Shown here: one piece after another, positions 7,662 to 16,408 of the stretch
Layout of the letters: each line of letters starts with the position of its first letter
How positions within the stretch are numbered: position 1 is the first letter of the stretch
Source: JBGQDM01 sp041495845
GTDB taxonomy: Bacteria > Acidobacteriota > Terriglobia > Terriglobales > Acidobacteriaceae
DNA: 64,000 nucleotides
NCBI GenBank assembly: GCA_041495845.1
Contig: JBGQDM010000003.1
Span: 14,702 to 78,701, forward strand
Direction of reading: 5' to 3'
The notes under the pieces: generated by a model
Seen by the model: the letters and a program-made list of their open reading frames with translations, nothing else
Databases searched by the model: none
What the model was told of the DNA's origin: nothing
Program-made: the position numbers and the translations under genes

Positions 7662-8596
7662 TAAACTCCCAGCGCGGCCAGCGTCTTCTGCAAAGCTGCT
7701 TCATCGGTGGTGTTCAGACTGTTCTGGCTACGGTCAATCTGGCGCATCATGCCCCAGAGCACCTTGCCCGGGCCAACTTCGACGAATGTCTCCACGCCTT
7801 CTGCGATCAAGCCGCGTACACATTCTTCCCAGCGCACTGCGCCGGTAACCTGGCGGAGGAGTGTGTCGCGGGCAGCGTCTGACTTCTGCACCAGCGCCGC
7901 GTCCACGTTGCACATCACCGGCATGGCGGGATCCTGGAGCGCAAGCATCGCCAGGTCGGCCGCCAGCCGGTCTTGCGCGGGCTGCATCAGCGCGCAATGG
8001 AAGGGGGCGCTCACCGGCAGGAGAACTGCCTTTTTCGCGCCCCGCTCGGTGGCCAGCGCTACGGCCCGCTCGACCGCGCCCTTGTGTCCGGAAACCACAA
8101 TCTGCCCGGGCGAGTTAAGATTCGCGGCTTGGCAGACTTCTCCCTGGGCGGCATCTGCGCAAATCTGGAGCACGCTCGCACTCTCCATACCCAGAATCGC
8201 CGCCATGGCACCAACGCCCACCGGCACCGCCTCTTGCATGTAGCGGCCGCGGTTGCGGACGGTGCGCACCGCATCGGCAAAACTCAGAGTCCCCGCGGCG
8301 ACATGGGCGGAATATTCACCCAGGCTGTGTCCGGCACAGAACGCGGGCTTGACGCCCTTCTCCTCGAGCACGCGCCAGGTGGCGACGGAGACCGTGAGCA
8401 TCGCAGGCTGCGTGAACTCGGTGAGCCGGAGTTGTTCCTCGGGGCCTTCCCAGCAGAGTTGTGAAAGCTTCATGCCCAGGGCCGCGTCGGCTTCTTCGAA
8501 GGTGCGCGCGGCGGCGGGGTATTTCCCCGCCAGTTCACGTCCCATACCGACGGCTTGCGAGCCCTGCCCTGGAAAAAGAAATGCGATCTTGCTCAT
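7661..8596 (-). CDS. fabD: Malonyl-CoA:ACP transacylase
   Basis: The 311-residue enzyme transfers malonyl from CoA to acyl carrier protein in fatty-acid synthesis. It begins 'KIAFLFPGQGSQAVGMG' with the GQGSQ motif, holds the nucleophile in 'FCAGHSLGEYSAHVAAG' (GHSLGE), the catalytic His in 'PVSAPFHCALM', and ends with 'FVEVGPGKVLWGMMRQID'. It is last in the minus-strand cluster yceD-rpmF-plsX-fabD. The gap to plsX is six bases. Its stop is read from a repeat arm, so the last few residues may have been altered by the insertion. Confidence 0.96.
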   Translation of the reverse strand: MSKIAFLFPGQGSQAVGMGRELAGKYPAAARTFEEADAALGMKLSQLCWEGPEEQLRLTEFTQPAMLTVSVATWRVLEEKGVKPAFCAGHSLGEYSAHVAAGTLSFADAVRTVRNRGRYMQEAVPVGVGAMAAILGMESASVLQICADAAQGEVCQAANLNSPGQIVVSGHKGAVERAVALATERGAKKAVLLPVSAPFHCALMQPAQDRLAADLAMLALQDPAMPVMCNVDAALVQKSDAARDTLLRQVTGAVRWEECVRGLIAEGVETFVEVGPGKVLWGMMRQIDRSQNSLNTTDEAALQKTLAALGV

Positions 8597-8602
8597 AAGA
8601 TT

Positions 8603-9616
8603 TCAGACAGCCGTGGGCGCATGCAACGCCGCCAGGCCTTGTGCGATGCGCTCGCTGATGTGGTGTTCGGCAGATTCAGCGGCTACGCGAATGCCGTTTT
8701 TGATGGCGTTGGCGTTGGAGGATCCGTGGCTCACGATGCAGGCGCCCTTGATGCCGAGCAGGGGTGCGCCGCCGTATTCGGAATAATCCAGACGCTTCTT
8801 GAAATCGGCAAAGGCGCTCCGGGAAAGCAGGTAGCCCACCTGGCGTGTGATGGTGGAGCGCAGCGTTTCTTTCAGCGTGGCGCGCACCAGCGTGACCACG
8901 CCCTCGGAGATCTTCAGAGCCACGTTGCCCACGAAGCCGTCGGCCACGATCACGTCGACCTGACCGGTATACAAGTCGCGACCCTCCACGTTGCCGACAA
9001 AATGCAGCGGCAGTTGCTTGAGGCGCTGAAATGCTGCCCGGGTCAGTTCATTGCCTTTGCTTTCTTCTTCGCCGATGGAAAGCAGGCCGACGCGGGGATG
9101 TTCCGTGCCGAAGATGCTGCGGAAATAGATTTCGCCCATGACGGCGAATTGTTCAAGATTTTCCGGGGTGCAATCCACATTGGCGCCAACATCGAGCAGA
9201 ATGGACGCGGTGCCCACGGCATTGGGAAAGACCGCAGCCAGAGCCGGACGGTGCAATCCAGGCACTGAGCCCAACACCATCTTGGCGGTGGCCATGGCGG
9301 CGCCCGTGTTCCCCGCGGTTACAAAGCCGGCGGCGCGGCCTTCGCGCACCAGTCGCAATCCCACGCGCATGGAGGAATCGCGCTTGGCGCGTACCGCCTG
9401 CGCTGCCTTGTCTTCCATGCTGATCACTTCGGAGGCGGGAACAATTTCGAGCAGGCCGGTGGGAGGATGGCGGTCGAGCTCGATGGCGATCACTTCCGGC
9501 TTTCCCACCAGCAGCACGCGCACGCCGAGGTGGCGCGCTGCTTGCAGCGCGCCTTCGATCTCGGGCTTGGGCGCCCGGTCGGATCCCATCGCATCCACGG
9601 CGATTGCGACTGGCAT
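8603..9616 (-). CDS. plsX: Phosphate acyltransferase PlsX
   Basis: The 337-residue protein makes acyl-phosphate from acyl-ACP, the first step of phospholipid synthesis in the PlsX/PlsY route. The marks are 'IAVDAMGSDRAPKPEIEGAL' at the start, 'AGFVTAGNTGAAMATAKMVLG', 'ASILLDVGANVDCTPENLEQFA' and 'YGGAPLLGIKGACIVSHGSSNANA'. It follows rpmF by nine bases and precedes fabD, a very common arrangement that links lipid supply with ribosome production. Confidence 0.96.
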   Translation of the reverse strand: MPVAIAVDAMGSDRAPKPEIEGALQAARHLGVRVLLVGKPEVIAIELDRHPPTGLLEIVPASEVISMEDKAAQAVRAKRDSSMRVGLRLVREGRAAGFVTAGNTGAAMATAKMVLGSVPGLHRPALAAVFPNAVGTASILLDVGANVDCTPENLEQFAVMGEIYFRSIFGTEHPRVGLLSIGEEESKGNELTRAAFQRLKQLPLHFVGNVEGRDLYTGQVDVIVADGFVGNVALKISEGVVTLVRATLKETLRSTITRQVGYLLSRSAFADFKKRLDYSEYGGAPLLGIKGACIVSHGSSNANAIKNGIRVAAESAEHHISERIAQGLAALHAPTAV

Positions 9617-9625
9617 GCTTGGCTG

Positions 9626-9811
9626 TTAGCTGGCTTCCTTGACCTCGAGCACTTCGCGGCCCTTGTACTGGCCGCACTTGGGACAGACCCGATGCGGCAT
9701 TTTGCGCTCGTGGCAGTTGGGGCACTCAGACAAAGAGTGCGACTTCAGGGCATCATGCGCCCGCCGCGTACTGGTGCGCTTTTGGGAATGACGTCGTTTT
9801 GGATTAGGCAT
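9626..9811 (-). CDS. rpmF: 50S ribosomal protein L32
   Basis: The 61-residue protein has the invariant N-terminus 'MPNPKRRHSQKRTSTRRAHD' and a zinc ribbon 'CPNCHERKMPHRVCPKCG'. Four cysteines are kept, so it is the zinc-containing (C+) form. It sits between yceD and plsX, the standard place. Confidence 0.98.
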   Translation of the reverse strand: MPNPKRRHSQKRTSTRRAHDALKSHSLSECPNCHERKMPHRVCPKCGQYKGREVLEVKEAS

Positions 9812-9850
9812 CGAAGCTCTCTTCCGGCCGCAGCCGTCTGCAGCGTGGTT

Positions 9851-10402
9851 TTATGTTTCCAGTTTCGTTCGCAGGTCCTTGAGCGCTGACCAGCGCAGAT
9901 CATCTGTTTTCTCGTCGCAACCGCAGGCGCCTTCATTGCGATTGCGCCCGCAATTCGCGCACAAACCGCGGCAATCCTCGCGGCACAACACCCGCAGCGG
10001 CAGGGCCAGCAACACCTGCTCGCGCAGCGCATCTTCCAGCAGCAACGAGTCTCCCGAGTAGTACCCCACCTCGGACTCCGCCGCCGTTACGTTGCGCTCG
10101 TGGCTGTCCGCATCCACTCCCTGCGGACGGTACAGCAAATCGTAACTGCGCTGCACCTCCGTGGCCACCGGTTCCAGGCAGCGGGCACAGGCCAACTCGA
10201 CGCTGGTGGCCAGACTGCCATGCAGCCGGATATCGAGCAGGCTGTCGTGCTTCCCGTGCCGCTCGTGCACCAACTCGGCCCGTCCCGTGCCCAAGAGTGG
10301 CGCAATCTGCTTCAGGTCCGCGCCCAAATCAATCGCCCCAGGGGCGAATTCCTCGTGGAAATCGAGTGGCTGAAGTTCCAACTCCCGCAGAGCGATGTGC
10401 AT
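9851..10402 (-). CDS. yceD: YceD/DUF177 family protein
   Basis: The 183-residue protein belongs to the DUF177 family that almost always precedes rpmF and, in other bacteria, has been tied to 23S rRNA or L32 accumulation. Conserved segments are 'VELACARCLEPV', where the two Cys match the family CxRCL motif, and the C-terminal 'CREDCRGLCANCGRN', a Cys cluster that could bind metal. It is first in the minus-strand cluster. Confidence 0.9.
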   Translation of the reverse strand: MHIALRELELQPLDFHEEFAPGAIDLGADLKQIAPLLGTGRAELVHERHGKHDSLLDIRLHGSLATSVELACARCLEPVATEVQRSYDLLYRPQGVDADSHERNVTAAESEVGYYSGDSLLLEDALREQVLLALPLRVLCREDCRGLCANCGRNRNEGACGCDEKTDDLRWSALKDLRTKLET

Positions 10403-10541
10403 GGGAACCCCCGCGCCCCCAACAGTTTATACGGCAGCTACGGCGCAGGCCCGCCGGGACGCCGACAGCACGCCCCGTGCAACTGGGAGCAAAACTCTAG
10501 GATAACGGGGGTGCAAAGGGGGTGTCAAGAAAAGCGGTGGC

Positions 10542-10581
10542 AGGGTGGTGTCCTAGGAGTGCATTATTAGGACACCATCCT
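10542..10581. repeat. Inverted repeat with 14-bp arms next to the Fic module
   Basis: The arms AGGGTGGTGTCCTA (10542-10555) and TAGGACACCATCCT (10568-10581) pair at 13 of 14 positions around a 12-base loop. The surrounding 10403-10678 region holds no gene. It stands between the yceD promoter side and the Fic module. It could be a terminator-like stem without a T-run or an end of a small mobile element. Confidence 0.7.
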
Positions 10582-10678
10582 CTAGTGCAAGAACGGGAAC
10601 CGTCGAGGAAATTCACAGTTTCGGGAAACTCTTTCCAGCGTTATGATTCATCGGGACATCTAACGGGTAGAGGCTTTT

Positions 10679-10882
10679 ATGGCGGACCGCAAGCAATTTC
10701 AAAACGTTACAGCACCAGACCCAGAATTGATGCGCCTCCTGGAGGCGTCCCGCAATCGTCCGGTGACTGAGGACGAATTGCACGAGCAGAGGATCAGCTT
10801 TGCTTTCGGCAATGCTCCGGATTCGAAGCTCATTACAAAAGAGAGTGTGCGGCTCGCATCGAAGAACATCAGACTGCGGTGA
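10679..10882 (+). CDS. Small protein preceding Fic, putative Fic partner
   Basis: The 67-residue protein has the central segment 'DELHEQRISFAFGNAPDSK' followed by 'ITKESVRLAS'. I recognise this type of short protein as a frequent upstream neighbour of Fic-domain genes. It lacks the canonical [S/T]xxxE[G/N] inhibitory helix motif of Fic antitoxins (SFAFGN has Gly where Glu is expected), so an immunity role is inference from position only. The ATG at 10679 follows GTAGAGG. Confidence 0.6.
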   Translation: MADRKQFQNVTAPDPELMRLLEASRNRPVTEDELHEQRISFAFGNAPDSKLITKESVRLASKNIRLR

Positions 10883-10920
10883 ATCGGGCCAGGGTTCGCT
10901 GGTGATCGAGCAATACTTCT

Positions 10921-11520
10921 GTGTCTGTTCGAGAAAAAGACAATCCCGCGCTTTACGCAAGAATTCAAGAGCAGAACCTCCTGCGACAGTACGATTTACT
11001 GTCGAACTGTATCGAAATTGGTCTTGAGAAGGGCATCGAGTCATTCGACAAGTACACGCTCTGGGCCTTAAATTACGCTGCGGTTGCAAATATTTCCCAG
11101 TTCGGAGGTCGTTACCGCGAAGAGCCGATCTACGTTGGGAATCATTTCCCTCCTTACTTCAAAGAGGTTCCCAATGAGATGGACAGGTTCTTTTCAGTGG
11201 TACACGAGAATTGGACGATCTGGGATCATCCAACACTCCTTCCGGCATATGCGCTGTGGCGCCTGAATTGGATTCACCCATTCGTCGAGGGCAACGGAAG
11301 AACCGCCAGGGCCGCCTGTTATTACTTGATTTGCATGAAACAATGCCGATTGCTTGGGGGGAAGAAGATAGTGCCGGAGCGCATACGAGAGAATCGCCAG
11401 CCTTATTACGACGCCCTTCGCGCGGCTGACCGAGCTTGGGATCAGGGTCACTTCAACGTGACACAACTGGCGGACTATCTTTCAGGCTTACTCAAGGCCC
11501 AGCTGACAGAAGTCGAGTGA
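10921..11520 (+). CDS. Fic family protein
   Basis: The 199-residue protein contains a complete Fic motif 'HPFVEGNGRTARAACYY' (HPFx[D/E]GNGRxxR), so AMPylation or a related nucleotidyl transfer to a target protein is possible. Upstream 'FFSVVHENWTIW' and 'ALWRLNWIHPF' match the helices before the active loop. The start is likely GTG 10921, because a TGA lies in frame at 10903; no clear Shine-Dalgarno is seen. It is 38 bases after the small partner. The base composition is visibly less GC-rich than that of the flanks, suggesting acquisition. Confidence 0.85.
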   Translation: MSVREKDNPALYARIQEQNLLRQYDLLSNCIEIGLEKGIESFDKYTLWALNYAAVANISQFGGRYREEPIYVGNHFPPYFKEVPNEMDRFFSVVHENWTIWDHPTLLPAYALWRLNWIHPFVEGNGRTARAACYYLICMKQCRLLGGKKIVPERIRENRQPYYDALRAADRAWDQGHFNVTQLADYLSGLLKAQLTEVE

Positions 11521-11578
11521 ACCGTTGTCGCGATCGAGCCAAATAGACCTGCTACTGCGGCTTCGGCCCGCCCTAGCA

Positions 11579-13198
11579 TCAATGCGCCTGAAATCGGCTG
11601 CCTGATACCGCTTCGGCCAACATCCGCGCCCACCGCGAACCCTGCATCTGCTGATAGTCGCGAAACGCCGGTAGCGCGTAAAGCCGCAGGCTGAGCTCGT
11701 CGCCGGTCAGGTTCCCTGCCTGCTTCGGGTCGGCTTCTTGCTTGGTCATGTCATTGACCACGTCATTGAAGCGGGCTGCCGTGTCGGCGTCGAAGCCATC
11801 CGAGATCACCACCGTGTTGTCCGCCCATTGTTCGATGAACATTGGCCCGGCCTCGGTTTCGATGGCCACGGTGGTCGAGGGGCAGTGGGCTGCGGTGCAG
11901 GCGGGAGCGGGTTTCATGTTGATCTGGGAATGATGCTGGCCGGCTGCAGCGGCGTAAAAGTGCGCAAAGCGTTCGGCCGCCTGGGCGGTCTTCCAGCGGC
12001 TCACAAACAGGAGGGCGACATCGCCGACGGCAGGCTCCGCCGTCAATCCGGCGCGCTTGCAGGTCACGTAGACGCCACCGCGCCAGGCGGCAGCGAGTTC
12101 CGTGCCGGCGCGCTTTTCGCCATATTGCTTCAGCAGGGCACGCACGTCCAGCGCCCCAAAACCGCCACCGTCGTAGACCTCGTACTGGCTGCGGATGGCC
12201 GCCTGCAGCTCCGGCAGATGCAGCGGGAGCAGCCTCTCGCCATCCAAGTAGGCGCGTGGCTCCATGACTTCGTGCGTGGAGCGGGGCGGGTTGGCGAAGG
12301 CGCCGGCAAAGGCCATCTTCTGCCCACCGCGCTGTAACAGTTCCGCCTCAAAGATCAGGCCTTCACGATAAGGGAACGATCCTGCTTCGCGCAGCACCAT
12401 CGGCGCTTCATGGGTCACTTCGGTGTCGATGATCGCCACCACCTGCGGATCATCCAGGCTGGCCACGATGCCGGGCGTATCTTTCAGAGTGCGTCCCATG
12501 GGCGCGAGCAGGTAGTCCATGAACACCACCATCGCCTGTCCTTCCACCACGGCGCGGCGTGCGCTCACCGTCTCCTCGCCTTCGGCGATCGGGTCCACAT
12601 CCTTGCCTACGGCCGCTTTCATACCAGCCTTCACCCACTTGCGCAGGTCGAAGTTCTGGTCCTGCAGTGCATGCGTCAACTCATGGGCCAGGATGACTTT
12701 CTGCTTGTCTGCGGGAATCCAGTTGAGCAGAGAAATGGTTTTGCTGTCGTCGTCGTAGAAGCCAGCCACGCTTTCCTTGCTTGACTTCACCAGGAATTCC
12801 TTGAGGTGAAACTCGGCGGGAAGCAGGCCGAACTTTTTCATGCTGATCTCGGAGCGGGCAAAGCGTTCGGCATACTCGGATTTGGCCAGCCGCTGGCGGA
12901 AAAATTTCTCGGCGTCGGACTGGCTGATCATTTGCCTCTTCACCGCGCCGTGCCGGGGAAAGCCACTGTCCTCGCTGGCGAAGCGGGTGATTTCGTCGAC
13001 GGCGCTGAACAACTTCTGGGTGTCGTCCTCCGTCATCTTCTCTTCCACGGGCTTCTTCGCGCGCATGCGGCGGGCGGTATCGCCCAAACTCTCGCTGGGC
13101 GCAGCCACGCCGTCGGGATTGGAGACCGGGGCACCCTGGCCGAAGCCGGGGCAGCAGCAACCAAGGCAAAGCAATGCGACAACGCAGAATCGAAGCAT
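11579..13198 (-). CDS. Secreted zinc metallopeptidase-like protein (HELTH)
   Basis: The 539-residue protein starts 'MLRFCVVALLCLGCCCPGFGQ', a signal peptide with several cysteines around the cleavage site. The centre carries 'ILAHELTHALQDQNFDL', a HExxH zinc site with Gln-rich context seen in acidobacterial zincins, followed by 'YDDDSKTISLLNW' upstream as the substrate strand. The C-terminal third ('FVSRWKTAQAAERFAHFYAA') has no known domain. ATG 13198 is chosen over the upstream frame start because the signal peptide begins there. Its neighbours do not suggest a pathway. Confidence 0.75.
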   Translation of the reverse strand: MLRFCVVALLCLGCCCPGFGQGAPVSNPDGVAAPSESLGDTARRMRAKKPVEEKMTEDDTQKLFSAVDEITRFASEDSGFPRHGAVKRQMISQSDAEKFFRQRLAKSEYAERFARSEISMKKFGLLPAEFHLKEFLVKSSKESVAGFYDDDSKTISLLNWIPADKQKVILAHELTHALQDQNFDLRKWVKAGMKAAVGKDVDPIAEGEETVSARRAVVEGQAMVVFMDYLLAPMGRTLKDTPGIVASLDDPQVVAIIDTEVTHEAPMVLREAGSFPYREGLIFEAELLQRGGQKMAFAGAFANPPRSTHEVMEPRAYLDGERLLPLHLPELQAAIRSQYEVYDGGGFGALDVRALLKQYGEKRAGTELAAAWRGGVYVTCKRAGLTAEPAVGDVALLFVSRWKTAQAAERFAHFYAAAAGQHHSQINMKPAPACTAAHCPSTTVAIETEAGPMFIEQWADNTVVISDGFDADTAARFNDVVNDMTKQEADPKQAGNLTGDELSLRLYALPAFRDYQQMQGSRWARMLAEAVSGSRFQAH

Positions 13199-13354
13199 GA
13201 GTGTTCCCTTCAAGCGCGGAGTGCCTTCACTGCATTGTGCGCCCGCTCCAGGGCGGCAGTTGCGGGAAGCCCGTGGCAAGCATTACGGGGGTAATGGGAA
13301 AGAAACGCGGCGTGGGCTGGTGGCGGTGCTCTAGGATATCGATAGGAATAAACA

Positions 13355-13606
13355 ATGCCAACGCTATCCGTGAAAAGTGTCCCTAAGGAAGTCTAGGAGG
13401 CCTTGCGCCGACGAGCGCGTAAAGGAGGCGGGTCGATTGCCGCAGAGGTTCGGTTCCTGCTCGAGGAAAACATTCCCACTGCGGCGGAACTGAAGCTCCG
13501 GAAGCGGTTCTTGTGTCAGGCCGAGCACAGGCGGGCACAGAATTCGCCGTCGTCCGGGCCGTTTCCCTCCACTGAAAAAATGCAACGACAAGACCGCCAG
13601 CGGTGA
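13355..13606 (+). pseudogene. FitA/VapB-like ribbon-helix-helix antitoxin with in-frame stop
   Basis: From ATG 13355 the frame reads 'MPTLSVKSVPKEV', then TAG at 13394-13396, then in the same frame 'EALRRRARKGGGSIAAEV' and 'RFLLEENIPTA'. The two halves together give the canonical FitA-type antitoxin N-terminus (TLSVKxVP...LRRRA...SIAAEVRxLLEE). One nonsense codon thus interrupts it. No PIN toxin frame is visible after it; the rest to 13606 is not protein-like. AGGAA lies before the ATG. I read it as a decayed toxin-antitoxin remnant. Confidence 0.7.
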
Positions 13607-13637
13607 GTGCCAGGAGAGCCGCGCCCGTCGGGCTGCC

Positions 13638-14351
13638 TTACGGGGTCTTGGGCAACTCTGCAATGCGCGAGGCGGCGACCGCGCCCAGTTCGGTGCCAGG
13701 GTTTTCCTTTTGCACCTGTTCGTAAATGCGGCGGGCCTCGGCGGGCTGCTGCTTACCGCTGTAGAGCGCGGCCAGTTCCAATTGCGCGGAAGACTTGGGC
13801 ACGGCGTTGGCCGGCTTTTCGATTACTTTCTTGTAGACGTCAATGGCTTGTTTGTCGCGTCCGGTATTGCGGTAGAGCGCGGCCAGGGACATGCGGGCGA
13901 GTGCGGCCAGATCTGCATTGCCGTGGTCGGCGGCCCGCTGCAGCGAGCGTTCCGCCTGGGTGTTGTCGCCGAGTTCTACCTCGGTCACACCCGCCAGGTA
14001 GCGCGCAATTTCTCCCGAGCGCGTGCTGCTGTACTGGTTGGCCACCGCCTGGAACTGTTCGTGGGCCTTCTTGGAGCGTTCGGCAGCCGAGCCGAAGCTG
14101 GGATATTCGGGCGTCTCCGGCATGCCTGCGGGACGAAGCGGCAGATTGTAGGTGCGCACCGCCTGGTTCAGACGGCCGCTGGCCTGATCTTCCCGGTGAT
14201 TCAGGTAGGCCCACGCGGCGCCGGTCAGCACGATGACCAGCAGTGCCAGACCGCCGTAGCGGAGCAGCGCGTCTTTGTGTTCCACAGTCCAATGCACCGT
14301 GGCGTTGCGAATCTGGTCCTGCTTCAGTTGGTGGCGAACGTCAGCACGCAC
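13638..14351 (-). CDS. TPR-containing membrane protein (YfgM-like)
   Basis: The 237-residue protein has a cytoplasmic head 'LKQDQIRNATVHWTVEHKDA', one transmembrane helix ('LALLVIVLTGAAWAYL', about 35-50) and a C-terminal repeat region with TPR character ('ARMSLAALYRNTGRDKQAID', 'LELAALYSGKQQPAEARRIY'). This is the build of YfgM-like periplasmic TPR proteins that interact with secretion machinery or chaperones. It is followed by 87 bases and the DksA-like gene on the same strand. Confidence 0.8.
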   Translation of the reverse strand: MRADVRHQLKQDQIRNATVHWTVEHKDALLRYGGLALLVIVLTGAAWAYLNHREDQASGRLNQAVRTYNLPLRPAGMPETPEYPSFGSAAERSKKAHEQFQAVANQYSSTRSGEIARYLAGVTEVELGDNTQAERSLQRAADHGNADLAALARMSLAALYRNTGRDKQAIDVYKKVIEKPANAVPKSSAQLELAALYSGKQQPAEARRIYEQVQKENPGTELGAVAASRIAELPKTP

Positions 14352-14438
14352 AAGTTTTTCCTGAGATCACGGGTCTTCAGCAGTAGTAGTGTAATTGCAG
14401 CAGCAAATTTCCAGCGCAGTCCTGGCAGGCGGGGAAAC

Positions 14439-14807
14439 CTAGCGCGCGGATTCCTCCAGCAGCCCCTGTTCCAGCTTTTCCTGGCATTCGATGCAGTAGC
14501 GCGTCCACGGCACCGCTTCCAGCCGCTTGGCATTAATTTCCTTGCCGCACTGGATGCAGTCGCCAAAGCTGCCTTCGCGCACTCGATCCAGCGCCTTCTC
14601 CACCAGGCTCAAATGCTGGCGCTCGTTGTTGCTCTGGTGGAAGAGAAATTCCTTGGTGTAGGAACTGGCGGCCTTGTCAGCAATGTCCTGCGCCGAATCG
14701 TCGTCGACGGTGCGGCCGTCCTGCTCGGTGCGCGAAACCGTGCGCCGCAGCTCCAGTTGCCGCGCTTCCAGCCGTTTTTTGAATGATTCCAGTTTCTTCT
14801 TGTCCAT
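14439..14807 (-). CDS. TraR/DksA family zinc-finger protein
   Basis: The 122-residue protein has an N-terminal coiled coil ('KKKLESFKKRLEARQLELRR'), an acidic tip region with 'DDDSAQDIADKAA' and a C4 zinc finger (CIQCG ... YCIEC). This matches DksA-like factors that act in the RNA polymerase secondary channel. The D-x-x-D acidic pair at the coil tip fits the family. I start at 'MDKKKLE' (14807) rather than 15 residues upstream since the shorter form matches family length. Confidence 0.88.
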   Translation of the reverse strand: MDKKKLESFKKRLEARQLELRRTVSRTEQDGRTVDDDSAQDIADKAASSYTKEFLFHQSNNERQHLSLVEKALDRVREGSFGDCIQCGKEINAKRLEAVPWTRYCIECQEKLEQGLLEESAR

Positions 14808-14974
14808 GTATGCGGGCCAGCTTCCGGCAGCGTCCAGCACCCCCGGGAACACTTCCTGACCAGGAAGGGAAACTATGATGATATGCGCCGGAAGGAAGCA
14901 GCGTCAACCCTGGCCCGGTCGGGCCCGGCTAGGGCGGAAAGCCGGACGGGGTTCGCTAGGGGTTCAAATTCCTA

Positions 14975-15895
14975 TCATTTGCTGAGATATTTCATCCCGG
15001 TATCGCACATGACGGTGACAATGGTCGCGTCGGGTCTCATTTGTTCGGCTAATCGCAAAGCGGCGATGACATTGCCGCCAGTGGAAGTCCCCGCAAAGAG
15101 GCCTTCCTCCCGGGCCAGCCGCATGACCATGGCCACCGCCTCTTCCGTGGAAACCTGTTCAATCTGATCGGCGATGTCTTCCTGCCAGAGCGGTACTACA
15201 AAACCCGCTCCGACCCCATCAATTTTATGAGCGCCTGTCTGGCCGCCCGAGAGAACCGGGGATTCCGAGGGCTCCACGGCAACGATTCTGATCTGCGGAT
15301 CATGGCGGCGTAAGCCTTCTGCGTTACCCCGAATGGATCCCGCGGTGCCCACACTCTGGACAAAGCCATCGATGTGTCCGTCGGTCTGCATCCAGAGTTC
15401 CTCCGCCATTTTGTGATAGGCCGCGAGCTGGTCTTTATTGTTCAGCTGATCGGTCCAGAAGCTTCCAGTTTTTTCCGCGATGATGCGGGCGGCTTCGATC
15501 ATGTCCCGGGTCAGTTTCTCCGTCATGCGCCCGCTCTCGCTGGGCAGGATTTGAAGCCTGGCCCCCAGAATTTTCATGTGCTCGAGTTTTTCTCGGGCGA
15601 AGGCATCCGAAGTCACGATATGCAGCGGATATCCCCTTACCGCGCAGACTAGAGACAGGGAGACGCCGGTGCTGCCGCCGGTGTATTCGACGACCGAACC
15701 ATCCGCTGTGAGACGTCCGTCCGCCTCTGCCGCTTCGATCATGGCCAGCGCCATCCGGTCCTTCATGCTGCCGGTGGGGTTCTCACTTTCCAGTTTCAGC
15801 AGGATGCGGGAGCCGTTCTCCGGCACGATGTTACGCAAGGGCAATAAAGAGGTGCCCCCGATGCAATGCAGGATGTCGCGCTTCAATCCGTTCAT
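14975..15895 (-). CDS. PLP-dependent cysteine synthase-like protein
   Basis: This fold-type II PLP enzyme of about 306 residues is related to O-acetylserine sulfhydrylase and cystathionine beta-synthase. The PLP lysine is in 'ENPTGSMKDRMA', where the usual S-x-K-D is kept. 'GGSTGVSLSLVCAVRGY' and 'GTAGSIRGNAEGLR' bind substrate and the PLP phosphate. 'ALRLAEQ' and 'VMCDTGMKYLSK' form the expected C-terminus. Starts are uncertain: ATG 15895 suits the family, while GTG 15970 has GGGAGAG upstream and would add 25 residues. True substrate unknown. Confidence 0.88.
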   Translation of the reverse strand: MNGLKRDILHCIGGTSLLPLRNIVPENGSRILLKLESENPTGSMKDRMALAMIEAAEADGRLTADGSVVEYTGGSTGVSLSLVCAVRGYPLHIVTSDAFAREKLEHMKILGARLQILPSESGRMTEKLTRDMIEAARIIAEKTGSFWTDQLNNKDQLAAYHKMAEELWMQTDGHIDGFVQSVGTAGSIRGNAEGLRRHDPQIRIVAVEPSESPVLSGGQTGAHKIDGVGAGFVVPLWQEDIADQIEQVSTEEAVAMVMRLAREEGLFAGTSTGGNVIAALRLAEQMRPDATIVTVMCDTGMKYLSK

Positions 15896-16003
15896 GATGC
15901 CTGTTCCCTTTTCTGATGGGGCCTGACGCAACAGGCCACGATTTCCAAGCCTGCCTTCCAAGATTTTCACGAGAAGCTCTCCCGAACTCAGTTGACAACC
16001 CCG

Positions 16004-16306
16004 CTATTGGAAAAGCTTTGCCCCGAGAACTTCAATCCGTTCGATTACGGGTGGTTTGGAGAACAGTTCGGGCGCTTGCGCCATGAGCGCTTTGGCGATG
16101 GGACCATTCAGATGAGCTTGGCGGCCGCTTTCGTCCGTGAACGCGTCGAACACGCCAAAGGTCGTCGGCCCCAATCGTAGAGCGAACCATATCGGCGTGG
16201 TCACTTCTTGATTGGCGAGCGCAAGTCCTTTTTCCAAGAACTTTGCGACCTCGTTTTCTTTCCCGGCTTTGGCTTCCAAACGTGCGAACAGTGCGACGGT
16301 ATACAT
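16004..16306 (-). CDS. Antibiotic biosynthesis monooxygenase (ABM) domain protein
   Basis: The 100-residue protein is one ABM/YgiN-like dimeric alpha-beta barrel: 'LFARLEAKAGKENEVAKFLE', 'FALRLGPTTFGVFDAFTDES' (the F-x-x-x-Y/F-x-D strand) and 'GRQAHLNGPIAKAL'. Relatives are small cofactor-free monooxygenases of quinones or heme-degrading enzymes, and the exact substrate is open. AAGGAGA stands well placed before ATG 16306. It diverges from the GlxA-type regulator, 102 bases apart. Confidence 0.85.
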   Translation of the reverse strand: MYTVALFARLEAKAGKENEVAKFLEKGLALANQEVTTPIWFALRLGPTTFGVFDAFTDESGRQAHLNGPIAKALMAQAPELFSKPPVIERIEVLGAKLFQ

Positions 16307-16408
16307 CGGGTTTCTCCTTGGCTCCATCAGTCTCAGCCGTCGCCAAGATAGCTCTTTAACCGCCACTAGGCCATTGGCAAGATCGCCAAAGTTGATATCA
16401 TAGTTGCC

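Noticed and set aside
13403..13606. Independent 67-residue gene starting at TTG 13403
   Set aside because: The AGGAGG is only two bases from the TTG, and the sequence is the continuation of the broken FitA-like frame.
14945..14978. GGTTCAAATTCC looking like a tRNA T-loop
   Set aside because: No matching acceptor, D or anticodon stems are found around it, and it overlaps the end of the cysteine-synthase-like gene.
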